From Cheilinus undulatus (lineage: Eukaryota > Chordata > Actinopteri > Labriformes > Labridae): a stretch of DNA of 64,000 nucleotides. Position 1 is the first letter of the stretch, and each line of letters opens with the position of its first letter. Positions 11,573-22,200 of the stretch are shown here, one piece after another. The translations under genes and the position numbers were made by a program. The DNA lies in contig NC_054876.1 in NCBI RefSeq assembly GCF_018320785.1, forward strand, positions 23,148,212-23,212,211, in the 5' to 3' direction. The notes beneath the pieces were generated by a model, which saw nothing but the letters and a program-made list of their open reading frames with translations, had not been told where the DNA came from and searched no databases.

Positions 11573-13640
11573 GAATGTACTGTGTAATGGAGCTAAGGAG
11601 CTCCCAGGAAGACATATGAATAGTTGGTGCCGAAAATGGTACATGAATATTTACAGGTAGTGACACACAGTAAAATGATATGAGTGCATACAGATAGAGA
11701 GAAAAGAGACAGGAGCTCAGAGTGCTCCAGGCAGTCTACACCGCGTTCCACATTATTATGCAAATGATATTTTTCTCTGATTTTCCTAAATATTAATGCA
11801 AATGACAGTATATTTTTTAAGTCATCAGCCATTAGAGCATAATTCAAATGTTTTTGAACAAACTTCATGATGACAAAAATTATTTTTTTAAAAATAAAAA
11901 CCTCAAAATGCACTGTTCCACATTATTTAGCACAACAGCTTTTTAAAACATAGGTTGTAAAGAACTGAAAATGGTCATTTGTAGAAATAGCAGCATCAGG
12001 GGGTCATATTTACTGAAATCAAAGCTATTTCAATCAAAAACATCTTAACAGGACAAGTTACATGTTAACATAGGAGCCCTTCTTTGATGTCACCTTCACT
12101 ATTCTTGCATCCATTGAACTTGTGAGTTTTTGGAGAGTTTCTGCTAGAATTTTTTTTGCAGAATGTCAGAATATCCTCCCAGAGCTGCTGTTTTGATGTG
12201 AACTGCCTCCTACCCTCATAGATCTTTAGCTTGAGGATGCTCCAAAGGTTCTCAGTAGGGTTGAGGTCAGGGGAGGATGGGGGCCACACCATGAGTTTCT
12301 CTCCTTTTATGCCCATAGCAGCCAATGACACAGAGCTATTCTTTGCAGCATGAGATGGAGCACTGTCATGCTTGAAGATAATTTTGATACAAAAGGCATG
12401 ATTCTCTTTTTGTACCATGGAAGAAAGTGGTCAGTCAGAAACTCTATATACTTTGCCGAGGTCGTTTTCACACCTTTAGGGACCCTAAAGGGGCCTATCA
12501 GCTCTCTCCTCATGATTCCGGCCCAAACATGACTCCGCCCCCTCCTTGTTGACGTCCCGGCCTCATTGGGACATGGTGGCCATCCACCAACCATCCACTA
12601 CTCCTCCATCTGGACCATCCAGGGTTGCACGGCACTCATCAGTCAACAAGACTGTTTGAAAATGAGTCTTCATGTATTTCTGGGCCCACTGCAACCATTT
12701 CTGCTTGTGAGCACTGGTTAGGGGTGGCTGAATAGTAGGTTTATACACGACTGCAAGCCTCTGGAGGATCCTACACCTTGAGGTTGGTGGGACTCCAGAG
12801 GCACCAGCAGCTTCAAATACTTGTTTGCTGCTTTGTAATGGCATTTTAGCATCTGCTCTCTTAATCTGATGAATTTGTCCATCAGAAACCTTCCTCATTA
12901 TGTCTTTATCTGCACAAACCCGTCTGTGCTCTAAATCAGCCACAAATTTCTTCATAGTACGATGATCATGCTTAATTTTTCCTGAAATATCAAATGTTTT
13001 CATTCCTTGTCCAAGGCATTACACTATTTGACACTTTTCAGCAGTAGAGAGATCCTTTTTCTTTCCCATATTGTTGAAACCTGTGGCCTGCTTAATAATG
13101 TGGAACATGTGGAAAAGTGCATTTTGAGGTTTTTATTTTTAAAAAAATAATACTTATCATTATGAAGTTTGTTCAAAAACATTTGAATTATACTCTAACT
13201 GTTGATGACTTGAAAAATATTATGACTGTCATTTGCATTGATATTTAGAAAATCAGAGAAAAACGTTGTTTGCATAATAATGTGGAACGCGATGTAAGCA
13301 GGCTGATGCCTGAGCCAGCACTACATATAAGCTTTACCAAGAAGGAAAGTTTTAAGCTGAATCTTAAAAGCTGAGATGGTGTCTGTCTCCTGGAGTGCGA
13401 TGGGTAGATGCTTCCAAAGGCAAGGGTTCTGACAACTGAATGCTGTACCACCCATAGTAATGTAAGATGCCACAGAAAGGCCTGCAGTCAGGGAGCATAG
13501 TGTGTTACAGCACTATGAGCTCTTAAGATATGATGGTATCAGATCTGAAAGATAGTGCTGTGAAATATAATTTGTAAATAGCAGGGAGTGATATGGAACA
13601 GGTCCTGGAAAATGATTTGGGTCCTTCACAACAGCAGTTG
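11573..13640 (+). repeat. Degraded teleost interspersed repeat split by a Tc1 element
   Basis: On the left is 'aggagctcagagtgctccag'; on the right is 'agcaggctgatgcctgagcc' followed by 'gaaggaaagttttaagctg', 'gatggtgtctgtctcctgg' and 'tcttaagatatgatgg'. I recognise these as consecutive parts of a repeat that is very common in teleost genomes, though I cannot name its family with confidence. The two parts join cleanly when the Tc1 element at 11739-13294 is taken out with one TA, so this is one copy interrupted by a later insertion. Confidence 0.5.
11739..13294 (-). mobile_element. Tc1/mariner element with ~200-bp IR/DR termini, broken transposase
   Basis: The element is 1556 bp and flanked by TA at 11737-11738 and 13295-13296. 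The tips are inverted: left 'caccgcgttccacattatta', right 'taataatgtggaacgcgatg'. The inverted repeats run about 200 bp, and the tip motif recurs at their inner ends ('ctgttccacattatttagc' near 11910; 'cttaataatgtggaacatg' near 13090). This is the IR/DR arrangement known from Sleeping Beauty-like elements. The minus strand encodes a transposase in three overlapping frames (about 13003-12563, 12594-12307, 12418-12065), so at least two frameshifts are present. The catalytic blocks LLTDECRATL, FKHDSAPSHA and PDLNPTENLWSIL (DDE) remain legible. A related but distinct copy lies at 32190-32841. Confidence 0.85.
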
Positions 13641-14225
13641 CCTTGTTAACTCTGACTATTTCAGACTCATTGTGACTGGGTCTCTTTTCAGCTTTTAAGA
13701 CATGAAATTCATTTATGATTTACTTAGTTTTTCCATCTTTTTGTCTTTTGTATTGCATGCAATCAACCATAAATTCAAATTCACATCATTTCTGTACATA
13801 AAATAAAGCCAGTGAAAAGAGAAATCCGGTTATTTATCTTCTCAGTCTTTTAGCACCTTTTATCTGGTCAGTAGTCTCCCTATTCCATTAGCACTTCCCT
13901 CATTGATTATTTAAGTATCTCCTTATTTATTCATGAATTTCAGTGGTTATTTATGTGTGCTTTATACTAATTTGACAGGCGCACCAATGTTTTAGGTCCA
14001 CCACAGAGGCCGCAATCTATCATGAAGATCTTGAGCTGCTGAAATGTGTTGGACTAATGAAAAGGAGGGTAATTTAATGAGGCGGGTTAAACCTCAACCA
14101 AACCTCACACTATGATTAAATTTTCCCCGAGGGCTTTTGCCGAGAGCATACGAATCGATGGAAGTAAAGTAATTTAAGCCTCGGGTGCGAAAAAAACCCA
14201 TCTTGTTGTGCCACTGCGGCGGAAT
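13641..14225. other. Spacer before the tpst1 promoter
   Basis: AT-rich to about 13980, then gaining CpG towards the promoter. No exon, RNA gene or mobile element is recognised. Confidence 0.4.
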
Positions 14226-14614
14226 TGCCCTTTAACACCTCAACCAATGAGTGTCGCCCAAGCAGATGTGTTTTAGTCATGGTTTTAGTAGTCAGAAGGG
14301 CCGTCGACCAATCAGCGCCAAGCTTTCTCTGCCTTGCTGCGCTCGTGCTCAGCGGAGTCTTTTTTTTTTCTCCTAGCGGTAGATACAGCCCGACTTCTCA
14401 CGGTTCAAAGTTACACCAGGAACCAGCAGTAAAACGTTTTATTATGTTTTTTTTCATATACTAAATGGCGTAGACGGCACCACAGTGTCTTCCGCCGATA
14501 AATGAGAGAAAAAACCGATGTGGTTGTCGATAGAAGAGCTGCTGTCTTCAGCTTTTCTGGACCAAGGTTGATGTGTTTTTTTTTCTCAGGATTTCGGCAG
14601 TTTCATAGACGCTG
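14226..14614 (+). promoter_or_regulatory. tpst1: Probable tpst1 promoter and noncoding first exon
   Basis: A CpG-rich island with two CCAAT boxes at 14244-14248 and 14308-14312 (context 'cgaccaatcagcgcc'). A candidate splice donor 'gacgctg|gtgagt' ends a noncoding exon at 14614. Vertebrate TPST1 genes have noncoding 5' exons, and the coding exon at 19230 is preceded by an acceptor at 18988-18989, so a 5' exon must lie upstream. This island is the only good candidate. The exact exon bounds are inferred. Confidence 0.45.
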
Positions 14615-16409
14615 GTGAGTGAACACCGTTTGACTCGCTGCCTCGATACACAGCTTAAATTAACGTATTTAAACCAAGTAAACGTCGATTAAATGGCTCT
14701 GGTAGGCGTTTTGTCGTATATGGGTGGTCTGGTCTGTCACGGTGTGTTTGACTGATAGGTCATTCACCTGGTGGCTGCCTGCCTTCCTGCCTCGGGTGCA
14801 TATTTGCAGACAAGAAGCATCAAACCAGGCCAGATGTTCATGGCTGCTGGGCCTTAGCCATAAAGCTGTTGAATAATCCTATTTCTACACACACAAACAC
14901 ACACACCAGTGACTGCGGTAATAGTTTTGACTTATGTGCACCAGTATCCACCTGGTTCACCACATTTTTTTGCAAGGTAAAAACACGATATGTATGGTGA
15001 ATTAGTATATGTATGACATTTATTTCAAGTTTTCCCTACAATAAATGGGACTTGTGTTCATAACATTAAGGAAGAATGGGTAAAGTTGGTTCCAATACTG
15101 GACATGCTGCTGATAACATATTGAAATAACAGCTAACTGTCCTTCTCATACTTTCCCCTCTGCAGGAAATCACTGTCCTTGTCTCCTGCAGTGAGAAACA
15201 AAGAGGCTTTAGATTTCTTGATAGAGATGTCTTCTATACAAAAAACATGCAGCACAGTGAAAAGGTATCATAGAGGAAGCAGTTGGCATGGAAATACTAT
15301 TTTTTTCTGCTGAGTGGAAACTGCCTCTGCAGCTGAGTGTGAAGAATGCAAAAATAGCTCATACAAAAATACTTTGACTAAAGTTGTCACATTTTTAGAT
15401 ACTGCAGTACTTTTTGATACTGCATGTTTTAAAAATGAGAAAATCTCCTAAAATAAATCTATTTGAAGAGCAGATGGTATTTAGGTGTACCCAAGCTTTA
15501 GATAGACTTCAAACCTCAACCAAAAGAAAGAGCACTGTCTAAAGTGCAGAAATACATCTGCCAGTATTTTTGTGCAATTTAGACATTGTAGGGGTTTGCT
15601 TGCATCTCGGGTAATTGAAACATAAAATTGCCACATTTTTGAAGTCTAGAACTTCTATTTTTCCTTGTTGTGATATTAAACTGGTATCAGTATATTTTGT
15701 TACTAGAATAATATCAAAGGTCAAAATCCTTGAGTTCTGACGATGCGTATGCAGACAAACTATCCAAGAAACATCAGTCTAATTCAGTAGTTTTCGCATT
15801 TATTTTTTTCACAAGGCAAACCTCCAGCCAAAGTCTCAAGCCACACCATATCCATATCAATGCAAAACAGCCTCTTTAACATTTGTTATGGTATCTTTAT
15901 ACATTGTAAAGTTGTAGCAATAATACACAGTTGTTCATATTCCCGGGGCACATCTAGACTTGCTTCAAGGCATACCAGAGTACCTTGCCACACGATTTGA
16001 GAACCACTCTTCTAATTTATGGGTTCTAAGAATTGACAGACTTGTGACTGATACCACGGCTTATCCAAGTTCAGGGTAAATGTAGGAGGTGTTCGCCGTG
16101 TCAGACTTGGCAGGATATCGGTGTTCCTTTCTGTGAATAGTAAGACTCAGAGAAGACTCTGGCTTACTGCTCCAAGATTCTTTCCAGCCACCTTAACTAC
16201 CTCCTTTAGGCTGACTGTGATCACAGGCCACTGTTTCTGCTCATTAGAGACTTTTCTTTTGTCCCTGATCAGAGAGCACACTGGCCTTTTTCAAGGTTGA
16301 TCACCAGAGTTGACCTGCTAGTCTTCAGGTAGAGTGGGGAGGCCAAAATAACTGTAAAGGAGTCTAACCAAGCAGATAAGTTTAGTTTCATTTCCCCTGG
16401 TTTTAGATA

Positions 16410-17532
16410 CACTATATTGCCAAAAGTGTTCACTCACCCATCCAAATAATTGAAATCAGGTGTTCCACCTGTGCAACAAGTCCAGTCATGAAATGTCCTC
16501 GCTCCTAAATATTCCACAGTCAACTGTCAGTGGTATTATAACAAAGTGGAATCGATTGGGAATGACAGCAACTCAGCCATGAAGTAGTAGGCCACGTAAA
16601 CTGATGGAGCGGGGTCAGCAGATGCTGAGGTGCATAGTGCGCAGAGGTCACCAACTTTCTGCAGAGTCAGTTGCTACACACCTCCAAACTTCATGTGGCC
16701 TTCAGATTAGCTCAAGAACAGTGAGCAGAGAGCTGCATGGAATGGGTTTCCATGGCCGAGCAGCTGCATCCAAGCCATACTTTACCAGGTGCAATGCAAA
16801 GTGTCGGATGCAGTGGTGTAAAGCACGCCGCCACTTGATCCTAGAGCAGTGGAGACACGTTCTCTGGAGTGATGAATCGCGCTTCTCCATCTGTCAATCT
16901 GATAGACGAGTCTGGGTTTGGCAGTTGCCAGGAAAAAGGTACTTGTCTGACTGCATTGTGCCAAGTGTAAAGTTTGGTGGAGGGGGGGTTATGGTGTGGG
17001 GTTGTTTTTCAGGAGCTGGGCTTGGCCCCTTAGTTCCAGTCAAAGCAACTCTAAATGCTTCAGCATACCAAGAGATTTTGGACAATTCCATTCTCCCAAA
17101 TATGTGGGAACAGTTTGGGGATGGCCCCTTCCTGTTCCAACATGACTGTGCACCAGTGCACAAAGCAAGGTCCATAAAGACATGGATGAGAGAGTTTGGT
17201 GTGGATGAACTTGACTGATCTGCACAGAGCCCTGACCTCAACCTGATAGAACACCTTTGGGATGAATTAGAGTGGAGACTGAGAGCCAGGCCTTCTCATC
17301 CAACATCAGTGTGTGACCTCACAAATGCGCTTCTGGAAGAATGGTCTTAAATTTCCATAAACACACTCCTAAACCTTGTGGAGAGCCTTCCCAGGAGAGT
17401 TGAAGCTGTTATAGCAGTAAAGGGTGGACCAATGTCATATTAAACCCTATGGATTAAGAATGGGATGTCACTTAAGTTCATGTGCGAGTTAAGGCAGGTG
17501 AGCGAATACTTTATATAATAAACAATATAGTG
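16410..17532 (+). mobile_element. Tc1-like element with nearly intact transposase
   Basis: The element is 1123 bp, flanked by TA at 16408-16409 and 17533-17534. The tips are 'cactatattgccaaaag' (left) and 'acaatatagtg' (right); the inner tips read 'cactcaccc' and 'ggtgagcgaatac'. The plus-strand frame from 16604 (in-frame ATG) reads as Tc1 transposase: a helix-turn-helix-like part with [16 protein letters not shown], first Asp in [10 protein letters not shown], a glycine-rich [11 protein letters not shown] block, second Asp in [12 protein letters not shown], and Glu in PDLNLIEHLWDEL. One in-frame TGA at 17216-17218 splits off the last part and a TAA follows further on. The N-terminal region before 16604 contains stops. 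It lies in the presumed tpst1 5' intron. Confidence 0.9.
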
Positions 17533-18989
17533 TATGTCTCTTATGCTTTAGTATTTCCCCCCAAAACAATATATATGAAGGTAATTTACTGGTAGCAGCC
17601 ACATAATTTTTTATCAGCAAAGCAGTGTCTAAAAGAATACCCCTTAATGAGTTTTTGGCCCATAGGTAAGTTTCTTTTTGACAGGGCTGTTGACCTACAA
17701 GGTCAGCTAACTCCACAGGTTTATCATACAGCTGAAACAAGACGTGAACAGACTTCTAAGTAATCTGTGTCAGGAAGACTGCAACAAATCTTATTTCTTG
17801 CTTATATATTATGAAAATTTGCCCTTTTTTCTCAACATTTTCCGGAAAGAACAATATTTGTTATGGGAAAATTGTGATACTTACTCCTTTCTATTTTCAG
17901 ATGTTAAATGGAAAAAGTATCAACCAAGATAGCATTTCTTACATCAGTAAGTGCTATGGTAGTTTTCGTTAACTGGCCCTTTAAAGAGAAAAAAAGCCTA
18001 TGGAGAGGGGGGAGAAAATCAGCAAGGCTCGTCTTAAACCGCTGGCCTAATTCTCTGTAAACTCCAAGTAGCTTAATCTCTGCATGGAAATGCATTAGAA
18101 TTACATTTAAAGCTTGTGGAAATACCAGCGGGGCTTATGCCAGCACCTAAGTAACACGGCCTGGCCATGATGTCCTCATTTCCAGCTGTTTTTTCCCTTT
18201 GGCTTTGATCGTTAGGCTGAATTTTACAGGCCAGCTACTCTAGCCGTGGGAGAGGAGTATTCCCCCACGTGGCATCCAGATGTTAAAGTCCTTGTACATT
18301 CAGTCTGAACAAGACAGAGTGAGATATATTTGGCGTTAACCCCCATATGCAGTAAAAAATGCTGTGATGTGGCTTCAAAAATAGTTTAAACACCAGTGTA
18401 GTATTTCAAAAGTTTAGACGTTAGTGTTCATCAGAGCTTTCTTCTCTTTGTAGTATTGTTTTTATTCATTGCATGCTAGAAAGAGGAATTAGTGGCTGAC
18501 TATTATTGGTGTAACTGCTCCTTGCAGAAGAGAAATGGGGAAGTTGCACAACTGTTCGCTTTGTCAATTGTAATCGGATCTCAAACAAATGGTGTTGTAT
18601 GGCAACAGAAACTGTCAGTGAGAATGAAAACATGAGGACGCAGTAATTAGCGGCTTCATCCACTCTCTGAGAGTGAACTATGATACTGCTCCACAGCCAG
18701 GGGAGGGGTGCAAAATAAAACTAGATGTGATACAGCCTCTCTTGGAGTGTTTAAGTGTTCTTGGCAAAAGTAACACAGTAGGATAAATCACACCCTGCCT
18801 GCTTATAATAGCTCTTTGTCTCATGCAGGATAGGGGCTGTGTGATTGTTTTCTTGGTAGGCAAGTTAGGAAATCAGGCTGCAGTATGATTTAAGATCCTG
18901 ACTCAGGAGCATTCTGCCTCTGTTTGCAGGCTGGAAAAGCTGACTATGGGGCAGTTCTTTTTTAAGAACAACCTTTTCTTCTGTTTTAG
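17533..18989. other. tpst1 5' intron, with a possible conserved noncoding block
   Basis: No exon or repeat is recognised. From about 17930 to 18280 the sequence is less AT-rich and of higher complexity than its surroundings, with homeobox- and POU-like words ('cttaatctctgcatgg', 'ggaaatgcattagaattaca'). That look is typical of conserved noncoding elements, but conservation cannot be judged from one sequence. Confidence 0.3.
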
Positions 18990-18997
18990 TGCCAACG

Positions 18998-19066
18998 ATG
19001 AATAAGAGACGTGGCCGGCTGTGGAGCACAGCAGGCCTGGACCCTGCCCTACGACACCAAGGCTGA
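18998..19066 (+). CDS. Upstream ORF in tpst1 5' UTR
   Basis: Just after the splice acceptor (exon starting at 18990) there is an ATG in a fair context ('ccaacgatga'). It opens a 22-codon frame, MNKRRGRLWSTAGLDPALRH plus two residues, then TGA. It ends 163 bases before the main ATG. A uORF of this kind usually dampens translation of the main frame and allows reinitiation. No peptide function is implied. Confidence 0.4.
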   Translation: MNKRRGRLWSTAGLDPALRHQG

Positions 19067-19229
19067 GGAGCTGCAGAGGAACGAAGGGCCCTCTTTACCC
19101 ACCTTAGCTGTCATCTTTGTGTTTTGATCCAGTTCTCAAGCTGATCTTTGCTAATATTTAAGAAGAACCCTTCTTCCCTCCTGTTTCCATCCACCAGCAT
19201 TCTTATTTGATTAACTTTATGAAGCAGCC

Positions 19230-22200
19230 ATGAGGAGCAGCAGATCCAGTCTCCTCTTGGGCTGCGTGCTCCTCTGCTCCGCCTCCCTACTTTACCTGGG
19301 CATGAGTGGGATCGAGTGCCCTCCAAAAAGCCATCGCCATAGGTGGATGGAGCTCAATCTTGGTTTGGCCAATCAGAGCTTATCCCTGACTGAACACTTC
19401 CCTGAAGACACGCCCCTGATCTTTATCGGAGGCTTCCCAAGGAGCGGCACTACACTGATGCGCGTGATGTTAGATGCTCACAGTCACGTGCGCTGTGGAG
19501 AAGAGACTCGAGTGATTCCCCGCCTCCTGGCCATGCGGGCTACCTGGAGCAGATCGGTGAAAGAAAGGATACGACTGGACGAGGCCGGGGTCACAGACCA
19601 GGTGTTGGATTCAGCTGTAAGAGCGTTCCTGTTAGAGGTGAGCTTCTTGTTGTAAGTCTGTGGGATCCACAAAGATTAACAGGAGCTCTTATCAATTGAA
19701 AACCTGCTTTATTTCAAGAGCCATGATTCAGTTGTTTCAATACACAGAGACATTAAGAGTACATATAAATTTGCTAGTAAAGATTATAAGATGAATTTGT
19801 CCTAAGGCTGCAATTAGAAATTATTCTTCCTGAATTAATTAATTTTAAAAAACATAAAATACAATCATTTTGTATAAAATGTGTTGGTCAGTAACCAAAA
19901 AAGGAATAGGCTGAAGCCACTGGCTTATTTTAGTCTCTGCTGTACCATCAAAGGAATTACCCAGAAAATCTATAATACCATGGAAAAATAGATAAAATAC
20001 TTTAAATTCAAAATCAGTCCATAACTTCACTCCCAAAACTCAAACACATCTGCATTCAATGTTTGTTCTCATTTTGCATGTTTCAACATTAGCAGACCTT
20101 TAAAATGATAAATTCCCTCTCTTTGTACAAAGAATTTTTTGAATACAAAATGAAATGTTCTTATTCACCACATAAAGCAAATTTAAAGTGTTTTTGAGTG
20201 TACAAATCTCCATTTCATTGAGCTTATTAAAAGCAAGCTAATTATTTAATTGTATCTACTTCTATTTCTTCTGTTACCAGTTCTTTTATGTTCACTCCAG
20301 AACAGGTTAAATGTCATCTGCAAACAATATTAATTTTATCTGTTATTGTACAATTATCATTCAGATAAAGTAGAAGTAACTTAGGTCTCAATACTGAACT
20401 CTACTTGTTACTCTTTTTAAGATGTGATTCATTATAAGGATGTTTTACATATTAAAACCCTTTATTTAAATAACTTCTCAACCAAAGTCTTTTTGAGTTT
20501 ATAGAAAATTAAATACAAATAAAGTCTGTCACAATTCCAAAACGAAATCTTCAAATAGCTTGTTTTCTGTCCTTTCACCCAAAACCCATTATATTACATT
20601 TTCCATCAATACCACAAAAAGCTACAGTTCTTCATATTTAAGAAGCTGAAGTTAGTTTATGTGTTGCTCTGTGCGTAAAATGTTTGAAAAATAATTAAAT
20701 CTACACAGATATCTTTACTGGACTTCATGGTTGGTGTATGTTCAAAATGCAAAGAGTTGCTTTTGGCACTGATATTATTACTAATGCAATCACATAGTTT
20801 AACATTTAGACAAGTATGTTTGTTAGATGTCTTGATAAAAAGCACCGAGCCACTTTCTTATCTGTCCGTTGTATATGAAACTACAACTTTAATCTAGTTT
20901 GCTCAGCTTATCTTGGAACATAGTCTGAAAAGAGAGAGGAGACGGCCTGCCTATCTCTGTTACAAGGTAGCATAACCCGCCAACAAACGCCTTTAAAGCT
21001 CACTAATTTATGCATTATGTATTGTTAAATGTAGGGATTCATAATATTATCAGCGTATCGGTTTCAGCAGATATTAATTTGGAAAGCTTATTTTTGTATC
21101 AACAAATGTGAAATTTTATCGGCAATATTAATAACTGATATATTGGCTGTAAATATCAACCAAATGTAACAATATGTGGAGTTTTAGGAAGGACCAACAG
21201 ACATACCTCGGTATAATAACTGGAGTTTATTTTTATGTTCATCCTGGAACTTTAAAGTATGTTTTAAGGACTTACCTTTTTGGTCTGAACTACATCTATA
21301 CATCTAAACTACATTTATGTAAAGCTTAAAGGGGACATAAGCAAATACCACTTTTTCGGGCTTTTCTAACAAAAATTTGTGCCCCTGGCTTGTCCACAAT
21401 CCCCTCAAGTTCCAGAAAAATGCCCCCCCTTCACCTTTCAGAAAATGTGTGCTAAAACAAGCTGTTCTCAGATTTTCATGATGTCATGTGGGATGTTAAC
21501 ACCACCCCCAGGTTTGGTTGGCCCTCCTCACTTGGAAGAAAGTTTCACCCTCCTCTCCTGATCTTCCTCTCAGCTACAATCAGGAGAGCCACATGCATTA
21601 AGCCACATCCATTTCCTGAGAGGGGCGGAGTCAGACAACTCATTAACATTAAAGTCACAGACACAGAAACAGCTCATTCTAAGCAGAGCTGAAACAGAGG
21701 GTTTTTAAAACATACAAAAATCCAATACTGGAGTGTTTTTTCAGCAACAAACTTCACAGGCATGTTTTGGGGACCTCTACCAACCAGTATAAACTTCCCT
21801 TAGTAAGAGTAAAATATGTCCCCTTAAAATAAAATTTTAAATGTCAACATACTGGTATTCAGTTCGGCAGGAATCTAATATTATGCATCCTTAGTTAAAT
21901 AGTTTATAAAAGTCTAATTTTAAATTTACAAAGGGTTACTGGCCAGGGTATTCCTCAGGTGAATGAAGATCACAATTGCCTATTTTCAACCCCCAGTTTA
22001 AAAAAAAATAAAGCAGCTTGTTAAATGCAATTTAGAAAATAAGTCTAGTTCCAATATGTCTAGTTGTTGCTTTAAGAAATAAACATTGTCAATATTGTCA
22101 ACAGTAGATAATATAGACAATGAATATGTCCAACAATTTAAATACCTGGGTATCTGGTTAGATCAGGATTTGTCTTTTAGATCACACATATCTTGCTTGA

